DNA of 64,000 bases, taken from contig SFGN01000007.1 in the NCBI GenBank assembly GCA_004556565.1, positions 1 through 64,000 on the forward strand, given 5' to 3'. Origin of the DNA: Lachnospiraceae bacterium (GTDB taxonomy: Bacteria > Bacillota_A > Clostridia > Lachnospirales > Lachnospiraceae). This document shows positions 1-8,739 of the stretch, in pieces. The notes below the pieces were generated by a model. The model saw only the letters and a program-made list of their open reading frames with translations, was not told the DNA's origin and did no database searches. The translations under genes were made by a program, and so were the position numbers. How positions within the stretch are numbered: the first letter of the stretch is position 1; each line of letters starts with the position of its first letter.

Positions 1-109
1 TTTTTATTCACTTGATAGGTGAAAAGCAATATTCAGTTAAAAAACAGTAACTATGCGGTTTTTAGCCTTCTTCTTGGCTGTGTCGTGAATAATCTAGGTG
101 AATGTATCA

Positions 110-988
110 TTACTTATTATATTTATTTGTAAAATAAATATATGCATCCTCCAATGTTGCCGGAACAGCCATACATTCCAACTCTGGCGGTGTTTCAGAA
201 ATCACTCTTAGTTGTAATCCTCCTTCAACATATTGTTTTGACGTAATGCGATACTTACGTTCTATATCTCTTGCCTTATTTTCATCAGGCACTTTGCAAA
301 TCCAGATTTTTCCCTGTGCTTCTTCTGACAAGTCTTTCATAGAACCCGCATATAAGAAACTACCTTTGTGCATAATCGCAAGTTGGTTACAGGTAGCAGC
401 CAAATCTTCCACCACATGAGTTGAAAACAAAACCGTTCTGTTTTCAGAAAAATCTACTAACAAATTGCGGATGCGAATACGTTCCTCTGGATCTAAACCG
501 GTAGTCGGCTCATCCACAATTAAAAATTCCGGTTCATTTAAAAGCGCCTGCACTAATCCTACCCGTCGTTTCATGCCGCCTGACAACTGTTTCATTTTCT
601 TTTTCCGGTGTTCTGCAAGACTGGTCTTTTTCAAATAATATTCTATTCGTTTCTTGCACTCTGCTTTTGGAACACCTGCCAAATCACCCATATACTCTAA
701 ACACTCCTGAACAGTCAAATTAGGATAAAGTTCAATTTCCTGTGGCAGATACCCTATTTTTCTCTGAATTTTTTCATAGTTTCCTTCACTATATAAAATC
801 CCGTCCAATGTGACCGTTCCACTTGTAGGCTTAAGTACAGTAGTTAAAACCCTCATCAAAGTTGTCTTTCCTGCTCCATTTTCTCCCAATAATCCGAAAA
901 TTCCATTCGGTATATTTAAATTCGCATGATTGATTGCTGTCACACCATTTTTAAATCTTACTGTTAAATCCTCAATATGAATACTCAT
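110..988 (-). CDS. ABC transporter ATP-binding protein (ABC-2 type exporter)
   Basis: This is the cytoplasmic ATPase of an ABC-2 type exporter. Visible motifs are Walker A (GENGAGKTT, about residues 35-43), the signature LSGGMKRR at about 135-142 and Walker B LIVDEP at about 156-161, followed by the H-loop segment STHVVED. At 292 residues it has the usual length of a single-domain ATPase with a short C-terminal extension. It lies 4 bases after the 219-residue permease and is the last gene of a five-gene minus-strand operon with two permeases, a kinase and a regulator. The substrate cannot be read from sequence; antimicrobial-peptide export or resistance is a guess based on similar operons. 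Confidence 0.9.
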   Translation of the reverse strand: MSIHIEDLTVRFKNGVTAINHANLNIPNGIFGLLGENGAGKTTLMRVLTTVLKPTSGTVTLDGILYSEGNYEKIQRKIGYLPQEIELYPNLTVQECLEYMGDLAGVPKAECKKRIEYYLKKTSLAEHRKKKMKQLSGGMKRRVGLVQALLNEPEFLIVDEPTTGLDPEERIRIRNLLVDFSENRTVLFSTHVVEDLAATCNQLAIMHKGSFLYAGSMKDLSEEAQGKIWICKVPDENKARDIERKYRITSKQYVEGGLQLRVISETPPELECMAVPATLEDAYIYFTNKYNK

Positions 989-992
989 AAAC

Positions 993-1652
993 TTACCCTC
1001 TCTTTCTAACTATTTTCGGCAATACTACCAATAAAATCAATCCAATACCAATACACAAAGCTTTCCCTTGCAGCCATGTAACATCAGCAGTATTTTCTAT
1101 ATCTCTAAAAGCATAGGAAAACAGATTCCATGCCCCAAAAAATTTATCTCCTCCCGTGGAATTTGTTGCTACCCATATCAGAAGGCAGCTTCCAATCCCC
1201 ATCCACATATTGCGAAAAAGCATAGACAATGTATTGACCAATATTCCCCAAAAGAAAATGGTTACTACAATCGCTAAAAAATAGGTAATAAACTGAAGTA
1301 TTTCACTTTCCGTTGCCGGATGTGTAACTGGTTTTTGAAACACAAAAAACAATCCGTAACCTAAAACAGCAAGCAGTAATAAAAAAACTTCCTGTATCAT
1401 TATTCGCTGCATGATGGAGCAAATTCTCTTTCTTATTGGATACAGCCTATGGATTTCTGATCGCTTGCTTGTAATTTCCTGCACATAAGTGTCCGCACAA
1501 AAAACAGCAGTCAATATAGCAAAAGGTGCCTCAATGGAAAGTCCTATTTCATTTGTGAATACAACCCCACGTATCAAGCTTAAAATCACAACAAAAGATA
1601 CTGCATAAGCAATCTTATAAAACGGCAGAACAATCTTCATTTCCTTCTTCAT
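993..1652 (-). CDS. ABC-2 type membrane permease, short subunit
   Basis: A 219-residue integral membrane protein with about six hydrophobic stretches, beginning MKKEMKIVLPFYKIAYAVSF. Its start codon directly abuts the stop of the preceding permease, and AGGAGG sits 9 bases before the ATG inside that upstream gene, so translation is probably coupled. Position between a larger permease and the ATPase argues that it is the second membrane half of the exporter. No motif identifies the substrate. Confidence 0.75.
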   Translation of the reverse strand: MKKEMKIVLPFYKIAYAVSFVVILSLIRGVVFTNEIGLSIEAPFAILTAVFCADTYVQEITSKRSEIHRLYPIRKRICSIMQRIMIQEVFLLLLAVLGYGLFFVFQKPVTHPATESEILQFITYFLAIVVTIFFWGILVNTLSMLFRNMWMGIGSCLLIWVATNSTGGDKFFGAWNLFSYAFRDIENTADVTWLQGKALCIGIGLILLVVLPKIVRKRG

Positions 1653-2717
1653 TTACATCCGCCTCCTCTTCCAAATCTGTATTGAAATCAGAATAATCAC
1701 TACCGATGCTAAAATAAGTAAACTCTGATTTAAAAATGCCATTGGCGGCGGTGTCGTATCGAAAAGCTGATCGGGGAATCGAACCATAATCGCAAAAGGT
1801 CTTCCCCAATATCCATAAACTCCTTCCGCATTTCTTCCGCCCATATTGGAATATACCATGTAAAGAATCAGAAGCGGCACTCCCGGAAGTGGATTTTTAA
1901 ATATGAGTGAAATCAATGTATATACACTTACAATCATCAGCATATTGGGAAGTATATAAAGTACAGTAGACACTATAAAATCCCAGAACCGCACTTCAAA
2001 CCCACTGTCTTTTGTATAAATAACACACAATGCCCAAAATAATAGATTTATAATAGTCAGAGCAATCAAACAAATTGCAAATCCTGCGCTTACTTTTCCC
2101 AATACATACTTTCCGGCAGTGATCGGTTTCGTGTGAAGCAATTCATAAGTATGCTTTTTCGTATCCTGTAAAAACAGAACCGCTAACATAATTGTTGCAA
2201 AAAAACACATAAACAACCCTGCAAAATCAGCAAATTTTCTTGAGTAATAAAAAGAAAACGCCTTATTTTTCATTTTTTCGTTCAGATATGTGTTGATTTC
2301 TTCTGGTGTTCCTTTGTAATAGGCACTATCTTCGTACATATATCTTGCACTATACCAATCATATTTTTCCTCCAGATATACGAATGCTTCTTCTAACTCC
2401 ATATCAACAAGTTTGCTCATTTCGGATTGTGCCTCTAAATTAGACATTTCTAGTTCATCAATTAGTGCTTGTTTTATCTGTCCACTCCATATTTCTCGAT
2501 GTTTTTCAGGATTCGCAGGAATATATCCTTCATAAACATCTCCTAAGCGAACTGTATCAGGATAATTATTGACAATTTTCTCGCCTTGCCCTAAATAATG
2601 TGTGGTTAAATATGGACTTGTCGTATTAAACACACCATAAATCACAAGCAGAATACCTACCCAAAATAACGGTCGCTTTAGATAATTCTTAATCTCTCTT
2701 TTAAAAATAGCAATCAT
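1653..2717 (-). CDS. ABC-2 type membrane permease with extracellular loop
   Basis: ABC-2 permease of 354 residues. I place the start at the ATG of MIAIFKREIKNYLKRPLFW because GGAAAGGAGG precedes it; an upstream in-frame ATG at 2783 has no such site. The first membrane segment (about residues 15-35) is followed by an extracellular, charged loop of about 120 residues rich in Glu and Tyr, then several membrane segments, the usual plan of ABC-2 exporters related to Na+ or peptide efflux pumps. It follows the kinase gene after about 80 bases and is contiguous with the second permease. Confidence 0.8.
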   Translation of the reverse strand: MIAIFKREIKNYLKRPLFWVGILLVIYGVFNTTSPYLTTHYLGQGEKIVNNYPDTVRLGDVYEGYIPANPEKHREIWSGQIKQALIDELEMSNLEAQSEMSKLVDMELEEAFVYLEEKYDWYSARYMYEDSAYYKGTPEEINTYLNEKMKNKAFSFYYSRKFADFAGLFMCFFATIMLAVLFLQDTKKHTYELLHTKPITAGKYVLGKVSAGFAICLIALTIINLLFWALCVIYTKDSGFEVRFWDFIVSTVLYILPNMLMIVSVYTLISLIFKNPLPGVPLLILYMVYSNMGGRNAEGVYGYWGRPFAIMVRFPDQLFDTTPPPMAFLNQSLLILASVVIILISIQIWKRRRM

Positions 2718-2798
2718 ACGTTTGCCTCCTTTCCTTGTTATAGACATAATAAAATATAAATCACAACAAAAAGACAACAGCATAAAAAATCGGACTGC

Positions 2799-3980
2799 TT
2801 ATGCAATCCGATGAAATACTGCTGTTATTACAGCGCCACTCTGTTTTTCATTTTCTATTAGTAACTGTCCGCCATGCTTTTCACAATACAATCTACTGAT
2901 ATACATGCCCATTCCTGAATGTTTCAAACTGTCTTTCACATTTTGCTGATAAAAAAGCTCTGTTGCCTTTTGCTTGTCTACTGTAAAACCCACTCCATCA
3001 TCCTTTACTCTGATTTGTAATTCAGAACAAGTAAGGAGAACTTCCATTTCCACTTTTGTTTTAGCATAACGAAAGGCATTTGACAAAAGGTTTTCTATAA
3101 CTTCTAAAATCACTTCCTTATCTCCCGAAAATTTTTCTGCTGTTTCCACACATTCTAATTCGCATCTCTTTCCAAATTTTTTCTCAAACACATTCAACTC
3201 TGCCTGTATATCTATTTCTAACTGCATACTTGTAATTTCTTCTACCACTAACTCCCTTGTATCTAAACTGCTCATCTTCCTCATTGTTTCTACAAATGTA
3301 TCCATGCGTTCAATCTGTTTTTTACTCTCATTTACCATACCTAAGGCTCGATCCATATCTATCTCTTCTTCAGGAAGATATTCTGAAAGCATTTCCTGAT
3401 ACCCCGCCAGTACAGATAGCGGTGAACGGATATCATGTGCAATCGCTGCTCGCAAAGCCTTTTCTTCCTCAATTATTTTCCATAATTGATGGTTATTTTC
3501 TGCAAGCTGCTCCTTCATCCGTTCAAATTCCTCGCACAATCTTCCCATTTCATCCTTATTTTCATAGGTAATATGAAAATCCAAATTATTTCGACCAACT
3601 TGTTGTGATGCCAGTTCTAATTCTTCAATGGGATTTTTTAATTTATGCTTATAAAAAAGAAACACTGCTATGATATTGCCTACCACAGACACAATAAGTA
3701 CTGTAAACGTCTGAAGGAAGTCACATATCTCTGATACATGATAATCAAATTTTTTCATTTCATAAGAATTCGGTCTCGGAACATCTGTCAAATACTTTCT
3801 ACCGTCACCTTCAGCCATTTCAAAATACTTTTCTTGATCTACGTATTTCCACCAAATGTCATCTTGTATAGTTGCTGCCATTCGCATAATCAATGCCGAA
3901 AGATAAAAACTAACTATCAAACTGACTATCATATATAAGACAATGGTTTTTCTTAACGAAAGATTTTTTATTTTTTCCAT
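2799..3980 (-). CDS. Sensor histidine kinase
   Basis: Membrane sensor kinase of 393 residues. Two membrane segments (about 13-33 and 90-110) frame a short extracellular region of about 55 residues. A HAMP linker follows, then the dimerisation helix with phospho-acceptor His182 in AHDIRSPLSV, and a HATPase domain with the N box (ENLLSNAFRYA), DDGVGF and the GMGMYISR lid. It overlaps the end of the response regulator by 13 bases, so the pair is co-translated, and it precedes the ABC genes. The small sensor loop and linked exporter suggest detection of a membrane-active compound, by analogy with BceRS-like arrangements; this is inference. Confidence 0.9.
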   Translation of the reverse strand: MEKIKNLSLRKTIVLYMIVSLIVSFYLSALIMRMAATIQDDIWWKYVDQEKYFEMAEGDGRKYLTDVPRPNSYEMKKFDYHVSEICDFLQTFTVLIVSVVGNIIAVFLFYKHKLKNPIEELELASQQVGRNNLDFHITYENKDEMGRLCEEFERMKEQLAENNHQLWKIIEEEKALRAAIAHDIRSPLSVLAGYQEMLSEYLPEEEIDMDRALGMVNESKKQIERMDTFVETMRKMSSLDTRELVVEEITSMQLEIDIQAELNVFEKKFGKRCELECVETAEKFSGDKEVILEVIENLLSNAFRYAKTKVEMEVLLTCSELQIRVKDDGVGFTVDKQKATELFYQQNVKDSLKHSGMGMYISRLYCEKHGGQLLIENEKQSGAVITAVFHRIA

Positions 3981-4642
3981 TTATATCCCATCCCCCATAC
4001 TGTTTCAATATATTCATGTTTTGTATATCGTTTTATTTTATTACGAATTCTACGGATTAGTTCAGTCACTACTCGACTATCTCCTTCTGTGTCATATCCA
4101 CTAATCTTTTCATAAATACGTTCTTTATCAAAAACCATTTCAGGATTCATGGATAAAAATTCTATAATCTCATATTCTAATTTAGTAAGCTCTAAAGCAT
4201 TCCCTTTAATATGTGCACATTTACTGGCATAGTCAATTACTAATTCTCCATAAAACCTTTGTTCTTTTTTCCTATGTAAACGTTCTTCACGTTTCAAATG
4301 AGCAATAATTCTGGCATCTAATTCTTTCAAACTGAATGGTTTTAAAACATAATCATCGCCACCAGACAACAATCCCATTACTCGATCCTGTTCTTCTACT
4401 TTTGCGGTCAAAAAAATAATCGGACAGGAAACCATATCTCTGATTCTTCTGCACACTTCAATTCCGTCCATTCCCGGCATATTTACATCCAATAAAATAA
4501 TATCGGGATTTACACTTATCTTTTCCATTGCTTCTATGCCATTTTCTGCAATAATCACTGTATAATTCTTCAATGTAAAGTATTGATTCAGCATTTTTAG
4601 CAATTCTCTATCATCATCAACCATTAAAATTTTATATTTCAT
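3968..4642 (-). CDS. OmpR/PhoB-family response regulator
   Basis: Two-domain regulator of 224 residues. The receiver domain shows the acidic pocket VDDD, phospho-acceptor Asp52 in LLDVNMPG and the conserved Lys in LKPFSLKEL. The C-terminal winged helix includes LTKLEYEIIEFL and ends with YIETVWGMGYKWKK. I choose the ATG of MKYKILMVDDD, preceded by AGAGG at 8 bases, over an upstream ATG at 4666. It is first in the operon and probably controls the linked ABC exporter and itself. Confidence 0.92.
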   Translation of the reverse strand: MKYKILMVDDDRELLKMLNQYFTLKNYTVIIAENGIEAMEKISVNPDIILLDVNMPGMDGIEVCRRIRDMVSCPIIFLTAKVEEQDRVMGLLSGGDDYVLKPFSLKELDARIIAHLKREERLHRKKEQRFYGELVIDYASKCAHIKGNALELTKLEYEIIEFLSMNPEMVFDKERIYEKISGYDTEGDSRVVTELIRRIRNKIKRYTKHEYIETVWGMGYKWKK

Positions 4643-4672
4643 TACGATTACCTCTGATTCCATCATGCTTAA

Positions 4673-4701
4673 ATTATAGTATAGTTCATAAAAAACAACA
4701 A
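4673..4701 (-). promoter_or_regulatory. Promoter of the two-component/ABC operon
   Basis: Reading on the minus strand, a -35 element TTGTTG (4696-4701) and a perfect -10 element TATAAT (4673-4678) are separated by 17 bases. They lie about 30 bases before the chosen start of the response regulator. No inverted repeat flanks them. Confidence 0.6.
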
Positions 4702-4716
4702 ATAAACAATCGTTTT

Positions 4717-4745
4717 AAAAAAGCCCGATCATCACCGAGCTTTTT
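4717..4745 (-). terminator. Rho-independent terminator after the spoIIID relic
   Basis: A hairpin with arms AAAAAGCTCG and CGGGCTTTTTT on the minus strand, ending in a T run. It lies downstream of the truncated spoIIID gene and upstream of the promoter for the two-component operon, so it insulates the two. Confidence 0.55.
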
Positions 4746-4840
4746 CATCATGAATCAGATTCTATCGAAACTATTTCTTTCTCCTTATACATCTTATACA
4801 CACTATCCGTTTTATCTTCACCTCACCTCATAAACAACCT

Positions 4841-4984
4841 TCACAAAAACACCTCTTTTGTTACATCTATATGTACCGTACTTTTGCTGATTCCAAACTG
4901 TTTTGCCGTCTGCCGTACTGTCGCATTATTTTCTATGATATATCCGGCAATCTCCACGGCCCTTTCTTCAATATAATCTTTCAA
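4841..4984 (-). pseudogene. spoIIID: Truncated spoIIID-like sporulation regulator
   Basis: Reading from a TTG codon at 4984 with AGGGG seven bases upstream gives 47 residues starting MKDYIEERAVEIAGYI and including the helix-turn-helix TVRQTAKQFGISKSTVH. This matches the N-terminal half of SpoIIID, the mother-cell sporulation regulator, whose usual length is about 80-95 residues. The frame stops (TGA) just after the recognition helix, at VTKEVFL, so the basic C-terminal region needed for DNA binding is missing, and I cannot find it in the other frames before the terminator. It may be a dead copy beside an intact gene elsewhere, or a sign that this lineage has lost sporulation. Confidence 0.7.
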
Positions 4985-5056
4985 AAGAATCCCCTGCACA
5001 AATTATTTTTTACAATCTATGCAGTAATCCTTTCCATTATGCGGACACTCAAATTC

Positions 5057-5218
5057 TTAATTAACTGCTATAATTTTAATCCACATCCGATTTACATTCA
5101 TTTCTACCCATACAGAATATTCCTGACCCATAACCGGCGGGCGAATATAAAAAACACGCTTTTGAAGTATGCTCTTTGCGTTCTCGCAAAGGGGTCTGCA
5201 TTCAGGTCGGATGAACTG
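5057..5218 (-). other. Short open frame upstream of the spoIIID relic
   Basis: An open frame of about 53 codons ends in TAA at 5057 and contains an ATG at 5131 that would give a 24-residue peptide starting MGQEYSVWVEMN. There is no convincing ribosome site. It could be a small gene, leader or decayed remnant; I cannot assign a function. The stretch also contains a small perfect hairpin, CTTTGCG with loop TTCT, near 5167-5190. Confidence 0.2.
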
Positions 5219-5274
5219 CTATTCTTTCTTTAAATATTTCTCAAAATACCTTTTGGATGATACATGATAGGGGA

Positions 5275-5553
5275 TTATACATTATTTTTCTTTTTATATT
5301 CTTCACCCCACGTCCACATGGCATCCAGCACAGGTTTCAGACTATATCCTAATTCTGTCAGCGTATATTCAACACGGGGCGGTACCTCTGCATAAACTTT
5401 GCGGGTCAGCAAGCCACTCTCTTCCAACTGTCTCAGCTGTGCTGTCAATACTTTTTGTGTCACATGTCCGATTGATTTTTTTAATTCACCAAAGCGTTTT
5501 GTTCCAGGCAACAGATCTCTAAGGATTAACACTTTCCATTTATCACTGATCAA
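5275..5553 (-). CDS. HxlR-family winged-helix transcriptional regulator
   Basis: HxlR regulators are small MarR-like repressors or activators that often sense reactive aldehydes or disulfide stress. The frame contains SDKWKVLILRDLL, the recognition region TQKVLTAQLRQLEESGLL and the wing PRVEYTLTELG. The coordinates given start at TTG 5553, the first standard start codon, but the family N-terminus CPVETTLTL is encoded in frame upstream (Cys codon at 5575-5577), so the real protein is longer. No ATG, GTG or TTG exists upstream in that frame before the stop overlapping the previous gene, so the true start may be non-standard (for example ATT at 5617-5619) or the 5' end is damaged. It follows the hydrolase gene on the same strand. 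Confidence 0.75.
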   Translation of the reverse strand: MISDKWKVLILRDLLPGTKRFGELKKSIGHVTQKVLTAQLRQLEESGLLTRKVYAEVPPRVEYTLTELGYSLKPVLDAMWTWGEEYKKKNNV

Positions 5554-5705
5554 TGTTAATGTTGTCTCAACAGGGCAATCCGGTAATTCTTTCGCCGGAG
5601 TAGCTGCTATTGTTTTAATGAGTAACCACTCTTCTATGCACTCTTCTATGTAAACTTCGTCTTCATTTCTCAGCTTCTCTTCCTCTCTCAGATTCTCTTC
5701 ATTTC

Positions 5706-6632
5706 TCAGCTTCGTTTCTCATCCATCCACTTCAGCAGGATATCAATGGCTTGTTTTGAAGCGCCGCTTTTCTCTTCATGAAGCAGATCATGACGTGCAT
5801 TCGGTAAAAGATGAACCTCTACCTTCTTTAATCCTGCCTGGTCCATTCCTTTTTTGACCCGCCGGACTCCTTTTCCGAAATCACCTACCGGATCATTCTG
5901 ACCGGACAACAACAGAATCGGAATAGTTTTATCCCATTTTTCATATGTACTCTTTTTCCCGGTTCTTCTCATGGCATCCAGCAATTGATAGAACAACCCT
6001 GCTGAAATGTGTTTTCGGCATAAAGCATCTTCAGAATACGCAGCAAGCTGTTTTTCATCTGCACACAGCCAATCATACGGTGTTGTATTGGGTGCAAATT
6101 TCTGATTATAATTTTCAAAGGACATTTTATCCACTAAAGGTGTTGAGCTGTCAAACCCATGCGATTTGATTTCCTTTTTTATAATCTGCATCAATATAGT
6201 AAGTATAAATCCCGGTTGATCGCCGGTTCCCATAATCACCGCACCTGCTATATTATCATGATAAATGCTCAGATAATCACGCAGCAGAAATGAGCCAAGC
6301 GAAAAACCCATCATAAAATGAGGAATATTAGGAAAACGATTTTCTATTTCCTGATAAAACAGATGCATATCCCGGATGCTTGCATCCCAGCCTCCTTCTC
6401 CAAAAGACGCACATGCCGGATTCCCGCCATTGCAGCCGTGTCCCCGTAAATCAAATCCGGCAACTGCAATGCCTTGCTCAGTCAGGGCTTCTGCCAGTTT
6501 TTCGTACCGACCTATATGTTCTGTCATTCCATGAGAAATCTGCAGAACCATACCCGGCTTTTCATCAGACATCCATATTTTCCCGTGCAGTGATACATGA
6601 TTTTCTCCTGTTTTAATATTTTCCACTTTCAT
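5706..6632 (-). CDS. Alpha/beta hydrolase, monoacylglycerol-lipase-like
   Basis: Cytoplasmic serine hydrolase of 308 residues in the Hydrolase_4 (monoglyceride lipase or lysophospholipase) group. Family signatures are ISHGMTEHIGRY at about 32-43, FDLRGHG at about 60-66 and the nucleophile elbow GFSLGS with Ser111. The acid and base are likely Asp in SGQNDPVGD and His in ARHDLLHE near the C-terminus. AAAGGAT precedes the ATG. It is the first gene of a two-gene unit with the HxlR regulator downstream, so it may be the regulator's target; its natural ester substrate is not evident. Confidence 0.85.
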   Translation of the reverse strand: MKVENIKTGENHVSLHGKIWMSDEKPGMVLQISHGMTEHIGRYEKLAEALTEQGIAVAGFDLRGHGCNGGNPACASFGEGGWDASIRDMHLFYQEIENRFPNIPHFMMGFSLGSFLLRDYLSIYHDNIAGAVIMGTGDQPGFILTILMQIIKKEIKSHGFDSSTPLVDKMSFENYNQKFAPNTTPYDWLCADEKQLAAYSEDALCRKHISAGLFYQLLDAMRRTGKKSTYEKWDKTIPILLLSGQNDPVGDFGKGVRRVKKGMDQAGLKKVEVHLLPNARHDLLHEEKSGASKQAIDILLKWMDEKRS

Positions 6633-6767
6633 ATTACATTTCTATCCTTTCTCATTACTGTTCAAACCGGCTTTTGTCACTCCGGCTGCTATGTCCGTTA
6701 CCTATGGTATTATTATCAGTGTAACATAACTGTTCTGATTCCGCCACAGCCCAATCCTAATAAGACT

Positions 6768-7493
6768 CTATCTCTTATGTTTCCGGCCTTCCACATAGAA
6801 TACTTCTCCTGTCTCAATACAATAAGCTGCAAGATTTCCACCGAACACACAGCCGCAGTCAACAGCAATATGCCCATTGCCGCAATATACCTTTGGCTGA
6901 CGGTCCGCTCTTATAAGAACTGTCGGGGTATGCCCGGTTATGACATACACGTTATCCTCTTCAAAATATGGTTTGCTGTAATCCGGTCTGTGGAAAATAA
7001 AATCCGTGAAATTATATTCATACAATTCTTTTCCTTTTTCATAGCCATGGATTCCTGCATGGACTAAAACATAGCGCTTTCCCTTATCTTCGAGCTCCTG
7101 ATACAAAAAAGCATCCTCCAGATATTCCAGGATATCCCGTTGTTCACGGCGGGTCAGCTTTGTAAACTGACTCAACGTAATTTCACCGCCGTCCTGCATC
7201 CAATTTATATAATCCATCAGGTCGTCTTTCGACAAATAATTTTCGCAATTTTCTTCCGTTATCTCAACAAACAGCTTTCGCATCACTGTAAGCATGATAA
7301 AATCGTGATTACCGAGAATGTAGGTCACGTTCACTCTCGACATCATATCAGCAATTACCTTTACCGGCTCAGGCCCTCTGTCCATCGCATCGCCCAGCAC
7401 ATACAGCTCGTCCGCATCTGAAAAATGAATTTTCCTCAGCAGTTTCATATACTCATCATAACAGCCATGTACATCACTTATAACATATCGCAT
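6768..7493 (-). CDS. PPP-type serine/threonine protein phosphatase
   Basis: Metallophosphoesterase of 241 residues. The dinuclear metal motifs are all present in order: DVHG near residue 6-9, GDAMDRGP near 34-41, GNHD near 62-65, and two further histidines in VLVHAG and ITGHTP. This matches bacterial PrpA/PrpE-like phosphatases that act on phosphoproteins or on Ap4A. I choose the ATG of MRYVISDVHG, 9 bases after GAGAGG, rather than the ATG at 7502 that overlaps the ribosome site. Confidence 0.85.
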   Translation of the reverse strand: MRYVISDVHGCYDEYMKLLRKIHFSDADELYVLGDAMDRGPEPVKVIADMMSRVNVTYILGNHDFIMLTVMRKLFVEITEENCENYLSKDDLMDYINWMQDGGEITLSQFTKLTRREQRDILEYLEDAFLYQELEDKGKRYVLVHAGIHGYEKGKELYEYNFTDFIFHRPDYSKPYFEEDNVYVITGHTPTVLIRADRQPKVYCGNGHIAVDCGCVFGGNLAAYCIETGEVFYVEGRKHKR

Positions 7494-7548
7494 CTGCAGC
7501 ATCCTCTCTTCTGTACAGTTTTTTCCAGCAGTGTTTTCAGATAATCTT

Positions 7549-7689
7549 TCACAGCTTTCGAATCAGTTCTTTCAATTCATTCTCCCAGTCTGCCCTTTGA
7601 TTTTTTGCTTCCTTCAACATTAAATTTCCCTCACCGAAATAAACAAACAACTTATATTTAAAGGGAATCAATGTGATCGTATCCGTCAC
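7549..7689 (-). CDS. Possible small ORF overlapping the DUF421 gene
   Basis: A 46-codon frame begins at GTG 7689, sharing four bases (GTGA) with the stop of the DUF421 gene, and ends at TGA 7549. Its start reads VTDTITLIPFKYKLF and its end NELKELIRKL. A second frame continues VKDYLKTLLEKTVQKR immediately after the stop, so this may be a longer gene broken by a single-base change. I do not recognise the family. The tight stop/start overlap is the main support for translation. Confidence 0.4.
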   Translation of the reverse strand: MTDTITLIPFKYKLFVYFGEGNLMLKEAKNQRADWENELKELIRKL

Positions 7690-8396
7690 AGCAGCACATT
7701 TTTTGCTTCTTTCCGATGATTTTTCAAAAATACCGTTACCTGATTGGAAGAATCGCAGGTTGCCAGCAGCACATCCTCCACCCTGTCAGCCCCTTGAACT
7801 TTGATCTGATTTTTTAACCACTTCTGATCATTTCCTGTATGGCGCAGATTTTGTTCCATGATCTTTCCGTCCATAATTACATTTGCCACCATATAATCCT
7901 GCTGCGGGGCAAGGTTCATGTCAGACGGAGTTGCCGGGCGGTCCGATACCTTTGGAAGAAAGCTTATCTTTCCGTTTTCCTCCAGAATCGCTGTTTCCAG
8001 CTTTGATACGTCAAAATATCCGTTCACCCTGCACTGCACCAGAAATTCTGTCACATCAATCTTTGATTTTTTCAGCTTTTCATAATAGAGTTCCCCGTGA
8101 TTCATCAGTACCAGCGGAGCTCCTTCTATCACACTCCGGGCTTTAACGGATTTTGAACTGATCCATGATAAAAGAAGTGCCGCCAGAGCATAGACAACCA
8201 TTGCTATCAGCGGCTGAATATAATTTTCTTCCAGAGAAGTAGCCATTTCCGCCGCAATTGATCCAATTGTAATACCATTAATATAGTCAAACATGCTCAT
8301 CTGGGACATCTGGCGGTAGCCCATTAGTTTTGTAAGTATAAAAACTGTAATAATCGATCCTAAAGAAAGGGCAATGACATAAAGTATTTCTCTCAT
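7686..8396 (-). CDS. DUF421 (YetF-like) membrane protein
   Basis: Protein of 236 residues beginning MREILYVIALSLGSIITVF. Three membrane segments occupy roughly residues 5-85, with the family motif KLMGYRQMSQMSMFDYINGITIGSIAAEMA split across the first and second (conserved KLMGYRQ and FDYINGITIG). The cytoplasmic C-terminal half contains the conserved RSVIEGAPLVLMNHGELYYE region (EGAP and LMNHG). YetF-type proteins are found in spore-formers but have no firm biochemical function. It may be co-transcribed with the small ORF that overlaps its stop. Confidence 0.85.
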   Translation of the reverse strand: MREILYVIALSLGSIITVFILTKLMGYRQMSQMSMFDYINGITIGSIAAEMATSLEENYIQPLIAMVVYALAALLLSWISSKSVKARSVIEGAPLVLMNHGELYYEKLKKSKIDVTEFLVQCRVNGYFDVSKLETAILEENGKISFLPKVSDRPATPSDMNLAPQQDYMVANVIMDGKIMEQNLRHTGNDQKWLKNQIKVQGADRVEDVLLATCDSSNQVTVFLKNHRKEAKNVLL

Positions 8397-8462
8397 AATT
8401 CCTCCCGAATATTCTGTCTCGCAGTTAATTCTGATTACTGCCCTTAGTATACCGGGAATCTC

Positions 8463-8497
8463 ATGAATCTATACATTGACAAAATGTATAGATTCAT
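8463..8497. promoter_or_regulatory. 15-bp perfect inverted repeat upstream of the DUF421 gene
   Basis: Two perfect 15-base arms (ATGAATCTATACATT and its reverse complement) are separated by the five bases GACAA. The element lies about 70-100 bases before the DUF421 start and just after the end of the decayed metallophosphoesterase gene. It is followed by no T run on either strand, so an operator is more likely than a terminator. Confidence 0.5.
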
Positions 8498-8574
8498 AAT
8501 ACTCTCTTGCCGCATGTTGTCACTGCCGCCTGCTTTTACTTCTGAAAATATCATTATTTATTATAGAATCCGTA

Positions 8575-8739
8575 TTATCTGTTCGTAAAGCAGAAATTCT
8601 GTTCTTTCGTATCTTTCCAGTAACCGAAATCACCACAGATAATAACATAATCTTCTTTGCTCATTTCTTTTTGCTCCGGAAATATCTCCGTGCTGAAACG
8701 GCGATAGTCTCCGCGGCAGTCACCTGTAACAAATATCAT
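8575..8739 (-). pseudogene. Truncated metallophosphoesterase fragment
   Basis: From the ATG of MIFVTGDCRGDYRRF, preceded by AAGGAGGGGG, a 54-residue frame resembles the start of clostridial metallophosphoesterases (motifs near VTGD, KEDYVIICGDFG). The first metal motif, normally GDCHG, here reads GDCRG, so a metal-binding His is lost. The frame diverges after WKDTKEQN and stops, while the family is about 240-290 residues long. It is a fragment and very unlikely to be active. Confidence 0.7.

Noticed and set aside
4871..5233. A 120-codon plus-strand open frame
   Set aside because: It is antisense to the spoIIID relic, whose frame, ribosome site and homology are much stronger.
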